Assembly: GCA_011682595.1 (NCBI GenBank)
Contig: JAACEH010000138.1
Coordinates: forward strand, 1-6,176
Direction of reading: 5' to 3'
Source: Anaerolineaceae bacterium
GTDB lineage: Bacteria; Planctomycetota; Phycisphaerae; FEN-1346; JAACEH01
DNA length: 6,176 nt
Position 1 is the stretch's first letter. The number at the start of each line of letters is the position of its first letter. Both the position numbers and the translations under genes were made by a program. Under the pieces are notes generated by a model, which saw only the letters and a program-made list of their open reading frames with translations, was not told where the DNA came from and made no database searches. Of the stretch, positions 1 to 4,638 are shown piece after piece.

Positions 1-653
1 TCGGCGATGCAGGGCGACGACTCGACGTGGCTCTTGGTGCGATAGGACCAGAGCATGACGCCCTGGTGTTTCTTCTCACTGGCCTCGACGTCGAGGCAGA
101 AGACCCTGGCGTCGTTGGTCTGGTGCAGCCCTTCGCCGACCACCAGGTATCTCTTGTCCTTTTGCCTGTCGTGATAAACGGCCGGGGAGGAAAACGTGGC
201 CCGGTAGCCTTGCGAGTTGAACATCCAGTCCAGTTTTCCGGTGTCGGCGTCAAGGCTGTAGATGGCCCCGTCTTTCTTGAACAGTTCCCAGCGGGCGCTG
301 GTGGCGTACACGCGGTTGCCGGCCACCGCCGGCGAACAGTAGAAGTCCTTGATGCCGTCCTTGGAAAACGACCAGACAACCTTTCCGTGGGCGGGATCCT
401 CGGCGTCGAGCACCGCCCCGCGGCGCTGGGGTCCCCCGCGCCACATGGGCCAGGCGCCGCCGGTGGCTGCGTCAATATTGGCCGCCGCGGCCGGAAAGAC
501 CAGGGCGCTGAGGGAGATAAGCCCCCAGACAGCCACGGCAGCCAGCACCATGACCGGAAGCACGATGAACTTCTGCGACCACAGAAGCAGCAGCAGCCGC
601 TTGACGGTCGAGGGCTTGAACAGCGTGACAATCAGTCCGCCCAGGGCGATCAC
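1..653 (-). CDS. membrane-anchored PQQ-like (BamB/WD40-like) beta-propeller protein, 3' end outside window
   Basis: The frame from a GTG at 653 runs open to the window edge and gives 217 residues of a longer protein. Residues 1-12 are hydrophobic, 13-19 are basic (KPSTVKR), and about 29-53 form a clear membrane segment, so the rest probably lies in the periplasm. The propeller begins with WPMWRGGPQRRG (68-79), a common entry motif of PQQ-like repeat proteins. Blade motifs follow: SPAVAGNRVYATS (107-119), IYSLDADTGKLDW (131-143), SSPAVYHD (155-162), VFCLDVEA (184-191) and LWSYRTKSHVESSP (201-214). These match PQQ_2-type propellers. Such proteins are either quinoprotein dehydrogenases or non-catalytic scaffolds; no catalytic or PQQ-binding residues can be judged from this fragment. 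The GTG overlaps the stop of the 34-residue frame upstream as GTGA. That upstream frame has the better ribosome site and reads like the missing N-terminus, so the true start may be 754 with a one-base frameshift between. Family call is firm, function is not. Confidence 0.85.
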   Translation of the reverse strand, partial: MIALGGLIVTLFKPSTVKRLLLLLWSQKFIVLPVMVLAAVAVWGLISLSALVFPAAAANIDAATGGAWPMWRGGPQRRGAVLDAEDPAHGKVVWSFSKDGIKDFYCSPAVAGNRVYATSARWELFKKDGAIYSLDADTGKLDWMFNSQGYRATFSSPAVYHDRQKDKRYLVVGEGLHQTNDARVFCLDVEASEKKHQGVMLWSYRTKSHVESSPCIA

Positions 654-754
654 GGCAGGACGGCCATCAGTGCCTGCAGGGGGCCCACAAGAACAGGCAC
701 AACCGCCAGGGGCTGGCCGCCGGCGGGCGTGAACGTCAATACGGAAAAGTCCAT
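650..754 (-). CDS. 34-residue hydrophobic frame, coupled leader or frameshifted N-terminus of the PQQ-like protein
   Basis: An ATG at 754 has a good Shine-Dalgarno site (AGAGGT, 7 bases upstream) and opens 34 codons ending in TGA at 650-652. The peptide starts MDFSVLTFTPAGGQPLAV and ends GPLQALMAVLP; it is mostly hydrophobic. The stop overlaps the GTG of the propeller gene in the tetranucleotide GTGA (653-650). Adding a single base just before that GTG would join the peptide smoothly as ALMAVLP-VIALGGLIVTLF, a continuous hydrophobic stretch followed by the basic KPSTVKR. From general memory, planctomycete-style PQQ proteins carry this sort of extended hydrophobic N-terminus, but I cannot check this here. 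Two readings are open: a real short gene translationally coupled to the next, or the N-terminal end of one protein broken by an assembly error or true mutation. I lean to the frameshift. I see no evident slippery heptamer that would make programmed frameshifting the first choice. Confidence 0.5.
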   Translation of the reverse strand: MDFSVLTFTPAGGQPLAVVPVLVGPLQALMAVLP

Positions 755-761
755 GGGCAAG

Positions 762-767
762 ACCTCT
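762..767 (-). promoter_or_regulatory. Shine-Dalgarno site for the ATG at 754
   Basis: Read on the minus strand the site is AGAGGT, 7 bases before the ATG at 754. It favours 754 rather than the downstream GTG at 653 as the point where ribosomes load. That matters for deciding whether the propeller gene starts at 754 (with a frameshift) or at 653 (by reinitiation). Confidence 0.6.
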
Positions 768-784
768 ACTCACTGCTCTGCGAA

Positions 785-796
785 GCCCGTACGGGC
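785..796. repeat. 12-bp perfect palindrome GCCCGTACGGGC between two genes
   Basis: The 12 bases read identically on both strands and lie in the 72-base gap between the FG-GAP gene stop and the ATG at 754. As RNA it could fold only a 4-bp stem with a GUAC loop, and no T-run follows on either side, so it is not a convincing terminator. It could be a small operator or chance in GC-rich DNA. The lack of a terminator in this gap suggests that the FG-GAP gene and the genes after it can be co-transcribed. Confidence 0.3.
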
Positions 797-826
797 GTAG
801 CACGAGCCGGGAAGATTGCGGTTCGG

Positions 827-2755
827 TTATTTGGCGCCCAGCAGGATGCGCACCGGGCCGTCCTCGGCAATGACTTCTTTTTCCTGCAGCTTGCCGCCGG
901 GCAGCCGCCACTTGATGGTCACCGGGCCGGGCTCGGTCATCCCGTAGAAAGCCCCCACGTCGCCCGGGCGGACGGCATAGGCGCCCAGCGGCCGCTTGTC
1001 GCGCCAGGCCGTAACCGTCACCGGCCCGGCATGGCCGCCGACCGGCAGACCGGCCACGACCGCCAGCGCGGGGCCGTCATCGACCTTCCGCGGGAAAAGC
1101 CAGCACTCACCGTTGGCCAGCACCAGGAACATATCCAGGGCCCCGTCGCCGGTGAAGTCGCCCAGACAGCCGGTCTGCTGTCCGTTGCCGGCCTGCGGCA
1201 GGCGATCATCGCCGCTGCCGCGAGCTACGTTCACCTCGTAGGCCTCCCCGAAACTGCGGAAGCCCCGGTTGAAGTACAATTGCGGCGCCATCTGCGTAGC
1301 GAAGGCCATGAAGATGTCCTGCCGCCCGTCGTTGTTGAAGTCGCCGGTGCCGACGCTGCATCCACCGCCCTGGGCGTGGTAGCTGATCTCGCCCGAGACG
1401 TTCAGCATGTCGACGAAGTTTCCGCCGCCGAAGTTCTGCCACAGGCGGTTGCGATCTTCGCTGCTGACAAAGAGATCAAGCAGACCGTCGGCGTCGTAGT
1501 CGCCCAGGCAGAACGCCCGGCGGCCCTGGCCACCAAAGATGTGCGTCCTGACCGGAGCGGCAAACTCGCCCGAGGCCTTGCCCTTGTATAACAGGCTGCC
1601 GCCATCGAACAATTGCAGCACGTCGGCCAGGGCGTCGTTGTCCAGATCGGCCACAATGCAGCGGCCGGCCCGGCCGAGCTTCTGGCCCGGAAAATCCTTG
1701 ACCACCAGGGGCTGGGCCTCGGCGCTGCCGTCGGCCTTGACCACCAGCAGCACCGGCGAGGCCTTGGTGGCGGCCAGCAGTGCGGGCCGGCCCTTGGCGC
1801 CCAGGCCCAGGGTCGACAGGGACAGGCAGCCGCCCTTCAGGGCGTCGCCGGTCTTGCAGAGCTTGCCCTCGAACGTGCCGTCGGCCTTGCGGGAGTAGAT
1901 GGTCAGCGCCTGGCCGTCCCAACTGGCCAGGTCGAGCCGCCCGTCGCCGTTGAAGTCGGCCCAGGCCGAGGCCTTGGAGCGGCTCGAGAGCTTGAGCCTG
2001 GCCGTTATATCTTCGAGGGTCTTGCCGTTGAAACGGAATATCTTGTCGCCGCTGTCACCGGCCAGGAACAGGTCGGCCTTACCCTTCTTGTCGGCCCCGC
2101 CGAGATCGATGGGCCGGGCATCGCGGAACTTGCCCTGGAGTTTGCCGACCTTGATCTCCTTGTCCCACTCGACGCCGCAGTTCACCGGCAGGTTGGCGTC
2201 CTCATCGGACAGTATGTACCTGACCGCCCGCAGCGACATGTCCGTGCTGCCGGCGAAGGTGCCCAGCAGAAAATCGTTTTTCTGGCTCATGTCCCAGGCG
2301 TCGTCCTCGAAACGTTCGAGCACGTACCACTGGGTCTGGGCGTTCCAGCGGCCGGACAGGTGGAGAAAACCCTTGGCCTGTTCTTCGCCGCCTTCGCCGC
2401 CACCGGCTTCGCCCGCACCCTCGGCCTCAAAAAGACCGATGAAAAGCAGGGCCTGCTTCTGGCCCGCCTTGATAATCCCCATGGCCTCGCGGCCCTGGGC
2501 GTGGAAGGCCTCGGCCATGGCCAGCAGGTCGATGGTCAGTTGCTTCTTGTCGAACTTGCCCTTGAGAACCTCCTTGACCGTCGCCACCGCTTTGCCGTCG
2601 TCGCCGACGCTCTTGAACTCAAGAAGCAGCACGGTGTCCGACTGCTGAGTCAGATCGACCAGCGTGAAACTCGGATTGATCATCCCCCGGGCCGTTGCCG
2701 CAAAGGCGGTCAGAATGCACAGGGCAACGAGAGTTTTCAGTTTCGTTCTTATCAC
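827..2755 (-). CDS. exported FG-GAP/VCBS repeat protein with ASPIC/UnbV-like C-terminus
   Basis: This 642-residue protein starts with a typical signal peptide (basic MIRTKLK, hydrophobic core to about residue 20, likely cut near ATARG at 20-24). Residues about 26-190 form a domain I do not recognise, interrupted by a Gly/Glu-rich linker at 110-127. A seven-bladed-type propeller follows, marked by calcium-loop motifs DFNGDGRLD (267-275), DLDNDALAD (370-378), DYDADGLLD (419-427), DFNNDGRQD (472-480) and DFTGDGALD (533-541), with a weaker one near 217-229. The last 70 residues (GPVTVTAW..., VTIKWRLPGGKLQEKEV) resemble the ASPIC/UnbV domain that often ends such proteins. FG-GAP loops bind calcium in integrin-like folds; these proteins are usually extracytoplasmic and used for adhesion or binding, but no partner can be named. 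The start is GTG, chosen because it supplies the signal peptide and has AGGGAGA upstream; an ATG at residue 25 would remove the signal. It is 351 bases from the porin gene and 72 bases before the next frame. Confidence 0.88.
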   Translation of the reverse strand: MIRTKLKTLVALCILTAFAATARGMINPSFTLVDLTQQSDTVLLLEFKSVGDDGKAVATVKEVLKGKFDKKQLTIDLLAMAEAFHAQGREAMGIIKAGQKQALLFIGLFEAEGAGEAGGGEGGEEQAKGFLHLSGRWNAQTQWYVLERFEDDAWDMSQKNDFLLGTFAGSTDMSLRAVRYILSDEDANLPVNCGVEWDKEIKVGKLQGKFRDARPIDLGGADKKGKADLFLAGDSGDKIFRFNGKTLEDITARLKLSSRSKASAWADFNGDGRLDLASWDGQALTIYSRKADGTFEGKLCKTGDALKGGCLSLSTLGLGAKGRPALLAATKASPVLLVVKADGSAEAQPLVVKDFPGQKLGRAGRCIVADLDNDALADVLQLFDGGSLLYKGKASGEFAAPVRTHIFGGQGRRAFCLGDYDADGLLDLFVSSEDRNRLWQNFGGGNFVDMLNVSGEISYHAQGGGCSVGTGDFNNDGRQDIFMAFATQMAPQLYFNRGFRSFGEAYEVNVARGSGDDRLPQAGNGQQTGCLGDFTGDGALDMFLVLANGECWLFPRKVDDGPALAVVAGLPVGGHAGPVTVTAWRDKRPLGAYAVRPGDVGAFYGMTEPGPVTIKWRLPGGKLQEKEVIAEDGPVRILLGAK

Positions 2756-2760
2756 GTCAG

Positions 2761-2767
2761 TCTCCCT
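2761..2767 (-). promoter_or_regulatory. Shine-Dalgarno site deciding the GTG start of the FG-GAP gene
   Basis: On the minus strand AGGGAGA lies 5 bases before the GTG at 2755. No similar site is needed for the internal ATG at 2683, and only the GTG start gives a complete signal peptide. Confidence 0.65.
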
Positions 2768-2917
2768 AACAGGTACAGTTACTCTTCTCGCACAACTACC
2801 GCGTTCCTCCCAGGTTTAACGCCCGTGGGCGGAAAAACACTCGGTCAAAGTTCACGGGATCCTATTGCAATTTCCTGGCCACCTCGGCGGCAAGGCCGTA
2901 CGGTTTCTCGCTCCACT

Positions 2918-2942
2918 CCGGGCACAGGGCTCGGCTGCCCGG
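2918..2942. repeat. GC-rich inverted repeat, 7-bp stem
   Basis: CCGGGCA (2918-2924) and TGCCCGG (2936-2942) are perfect complements with an 11-base loop. No T-run follows on either strand, so it is not an intrinsic terminator. If the FG-GAP transcript starts upstream it would be a stable hairpin about 160 bases before the start codon. Confidence 0.45.
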
Positions 2943-2986
2943 GTGTTGCCAGGGGCCGGCCTTCAGTGCGGTTCCTGCCACGGATT

Positions 2987-3006
2987 TCGGAAACCGGGAT
3001 TTCCGA
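2987..3006. repeat. inverted repeat with 7-bp stem and 6-base loop
   Basis: TCGGAAA (2987-2993) and TTTCCGA (3000-3006) are perfect complements around CCGGGA. The last three bases (3004-3006) are also part of the next inverted repeat, so as RNA only one of the two can form at a time. Confidence 0.5.
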
Positions 3007-3024
3007 GGGCCGGCGGTCTCCTCG
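3004..3024. repeat. inverted repeat with 5-bp stem, alternative to the neighbouring hairpin
   Basis: CGAGG (3004-3008) pairs with CCTCG (3020-3024) over an 11-base GC-rich loop. It shares bases 3004-3006 with the hairpin at 2987-3006. The stem is short and the base composition makes chance pairing fairly likely. Confidence 0.3.
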
Positions 3025-3035
3025 ATAATCCACAG

Positions 3036-3083
3036 CCAAAACAAGAACGGGGCCGCCGCTTCCCGGTCGGATGCGACGGCCCC
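3036..3083 (-). terminator. intrinsic terminator after the porin gene
   Basis: On the minus strand GGGGCCGTCGC (3083-3073) pairs with GCGGCGGCCCC (3059-3049): 11 base pairs with one G-U wobble and a 13-base loop. The T-rich tail GTTCTTGTTTTGG (3048-3036) follows directly. The hairpin starts 23 bases after the porin stop codon. Stem strength, tail and position all fit a Rho-independent terminator, so the porin gene and the FG-GAP gene are probably separate transcription units, or readthrough is reduced. Confidence 0.72.
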
Positions 3084-3106
3084 GGAGTCGAACTGAAAAG
3101 CAACTG

Positions 3107-4489
3107 CTAGAAGTAGAACCACACGCTGCTCTGAACGCGAACGAGTTCGCCGTCGGAAAGCTGCATGTAGTCGGTAGACAAGTGAGCGACCTCGATGCCG
3201 ACCTTCAGTTGTTTGCTGATCGCGTAAATGGCGTTTGCGTAGATGTTCCGGTTGCGGGAGATCATGCCGGCCGAAAGGTCGGCGTTGTTCGGATCGTCAA
3301 CGCCGAACCCGGTGTTGATGGTCAACTTGCCGGTGGCCTGCAAGGACAACTGTGCCCATCCGCCGCTGGCCCCGACCGTTTCGCCGATCAACAGGTTCAC
3401 GCCCTGATTCGCCCCGCCAAAAAACTGGTCGAGATTGCTTCCGGTGTAACACTCGCCCTTGAAACTCAGCTTCTCGGTGATCGGAACCTGGAGGTCCAGG
3501 TTGCCCGACCAGGTCGGGTATTTCATGCCGGCGTTGCGCACCACAGTGTCGACCTCCTCGCGACCCCAGTGGCCGGAGGTGCCGACTTCGATCGGCTTAC
3601 CGGTCCAGCCCGGGAACCTCAAGGCTGTGCGACCCTCGAAGACCGGCAGCCCCGAATCCACCCCCTCGTCCACGCCGCCGCCCCAACCCTGCGGGCGGTT
3701 GATGCTGGCCTCGATAATCCACTGGCTCTTCTTCTCCTTGTCCAGCGGCACCCGGTGGGTGATTCGCACCTGCGGGCGGCGGTAGGCGAGGTTGCCTTTG
3801 AACTCCATAATATCGTAGTTAAGCGTGCTGGGGTTCAACGGCGACAGGATCTCCCAATCCTGCCCGGCCCGGATCATCGTCTCAGGATTGCTGACCTCGA
3901 GGTAGGCCAGTCGCAGACGCAGATTGTTGCGCATCTCGTTGGTTTCGCCGTAGGGACCGTTCCAGAAGTCGACCTCGAATCGCCCCTTGAGATCCCAGTC
4001 CTTGACCTTCGGACCGGTGATGCTCAGGCCCAGGCGACTCTGCCGGGCGGTCAGGCCGAATTCCTCGTCCCCGCGGAACGTCCTGGACGGACTGGCCGCA
4101 AAAATACTCACGTCGACGTTGTTCGAGCGACCCGTGTTGAACGACGCGTCCGTCTTCACCGAACCATACAGCTTCAAGCGGATGTTTCCGTAACGGGTGC
4201 TCAGGATGGGATGTGCGCCCCCGCCGTTCTTCCGCAACTCCTTAAGCAGCTCGAGTTGGCGGACCCTGTTCTCGCGCTTGGCCTGGTTGCTCTCCAGGCT
4301 GTCCAGCCGGCCCTCGAGTTTGTGAATCCGCTTCAGCAACAACTCGACCTGCTTGGCCTGCACGGCCGCCTTGTCGTCAGAGCCGCCCTGCTGGGCCATG
4401 GCGACAGCGGCACATGCCAGCACGGCAGCCGTAAACACGGCCCCAACCGCCACCAACCTGATCTGCTGCACTAGACAACGGCCATTCAT
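3107..4489 (-). CDS. outer-membrane porin-like protein, DcaP-type with N-terminal coiled coil
   Basis: The 460-residue product has a signal peptide (hydrophobic core about 11-30, likely cut after AMA at 30-32). A heptad-like charged helix (about 41-86) follows, then a region rich in alternating beta strands that ends in VWFYF. A C-terminal Phe is the usual recognition signal for barrel insertion by the BAM machinery. The segment LYGSVKTDASF (107-117), the FGLTARQSRLGLSITGP block (144-160), GRFEVDFW (169-176), NNLRLRLAYLEV (188-199) and RAGQDWEILSPLNP (207-220) follow the order seen in DcaP-like trimeric porins, whose N-terminal coiled coil is also typical. DcaP of Acinetobacter passes dicarboxylates, so the TRAP permease gene just upstream fits an organic-acid uptake role; the substrate is inference. 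The ATG at 4489 is preceded by GGAGG at a rather long 10-base spacing. A general phosphate- or sugar-selective porin is the main alternative. Confidence 0.86.
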   Translation of the reverse strand: MNGRCLVQQIRLVAVGAVFTAAVLACAAVAMAQQGGSDDKAAVQAKQVELLLKRIHKLEGRLDSLESNQAKRENRVRQLELLKELRKNGGGAHPILSTRYGNIRLKLYGSVKTDASFNTGRSNNVDVSIFAASPSRTFRGDEEFGLTARQSRLGLSITGPKVKDWDLKGRFEVDFWNGPYGETNEMRNNLRLRLAYLEVSNPETMIRAGQDWEILSPLNPSTLNYDIMEFKGNLAYRRPQVRITHRVPLDKEKKSQWIIEASINRPQGWGGGVDEGVDSGLPVFEGRTALRFPGWTGKPIEVGTSGHWGREEVDTVVRNAGMKYPTWSGNLDLQVPITEKLSFKGECYTGSNLDQFFGGANQGVNLLIGETVGASGGWAQLSLQATGKLTINTGFGVDDPNNADLSAGMISRNRNIYANAIYAISKQLKVGIEVAHLSTDYMQLSDGELVRVQSSVWFYF

Positions 4490-4499
4490 TCTAACTCAT

Positions 4500-4504
4500 C
4501 CTCC
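4500..4504 (-). promoter_or_regulatory. Shine-Dalgarno site of the porin gene, long spacing
   Basis: GGAGG lies 10 bases before the ATG at 4489. Directly after it the leader reads ATGAGTTAG, a two-codon frame with its stop one base before the porin ATG. The ATG of that mini-frame is too close to GGAGG to be translated well, so it is probably incidental. Confidence 0.55.
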
Positions 4505-4572
4505 AATGTTCGTGTCGCCCACAACCTCGCTGAGGGCATTAACTTACGTGTACCTACGGCAAACAAAGTGAA

Positions 4573-4601
4573 ATTTTACACAAACTCGGTGGAGACGCAA
4601 A
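4573..4601 (-). promoter_or_regulatory. possible sigma70-type promoter for the porin gene
   Basis: On the minus strand TTTGCG (4601-4596) and TAAAAT (4578-4573) are separated by 17 bases. The -10 box differs from consensus at one position; the -35 box is poor. The surrounding region is the most AT-rich part of the window and lies about 85-110 bases before the porin start, which fits a leader of moderate length. Confidence 0.33.
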
Positions 4602-4620
4602 GAAATTCCGCCGAACGGCG
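4599..4620 (-). terminator. weak terminator-like hairpin after the TRAP permease gene
   Basis: CGCCG and CGGCG flank two bases (4609-4620), giving a stem of 4-5 base pairs with a tetraloop. On the minus strand it is followed by GAATTTCTTT (4608-4599). It lies 19 bases after the TAA of the permease gene. The stem is short and the tail mixed, so termination may be partial and the porin could still be read from upstream. Confidence 0.35.
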
Positions 4621-4638
4621 AGAGTTTTTGCGGTTTGT

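Larger units (their letters stand above)
2756..3106. other. 351-base gap, structured but without a convincing gene
   Basis: The stretch between the porin stop and the FG-GAP start holds the porin terminator (3036-3083), at least three further inverted repeats (listed separately) and the FG-GAP ribosome site. I found no promoter with both good -35 and -10 boxes. TTGACC occurs on the minus strand at about 2843-2848 but has no matching -10 box at the right distance. Minus-strand frames here (for example 3122 to 2862) run through the terminator and have no homology that I recognise. An untranslated leader for the FG-GAP gene, a decayed gene or a small RNA are all possible. Confidence 0.5.
4490..4638. 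other. 149-base gap between TRAP permease and porin genes
   Basis: This gap is visibly more AT-rich than the genes around it. It holds the weak terminator-like hairpin, the possible promoter and the porin ribosome site. Nothing else is recognisable. Confidence 0.5.

Noticed and set aside
785..796. palindrome considered as a terminator after the FG-GAP gene
   Set aside because: The stem would have only 4 base pairs and no T-run follows it.
27..800. 257-codon plus-strand open frame at the window start
   Set aside because: It is opposite the PQQ-like propeller frame, which carries clear family motifs; the plus-strand product has none and becomes low-complexity at its end.
1613..3028. 471-codon plus-strand open frame
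   Set aside because: It lies opposite the FG-GAP gene, whose minus frame has a signal peptide and repeated calcium-loop motifs. Its sequence is Ala/Gly/Leu/Val-rich with no recognisable motif, as expected of an antisense frame in GC-rich DNA.
3071..4474. 467-codon plus-strand open frame
   Set aside because: It is the antisense shadow of the porin gene, which has a signal peptide, coiled coil, barrel-like strands and terminal Phe. Its start also falls within the terminator hairpin.
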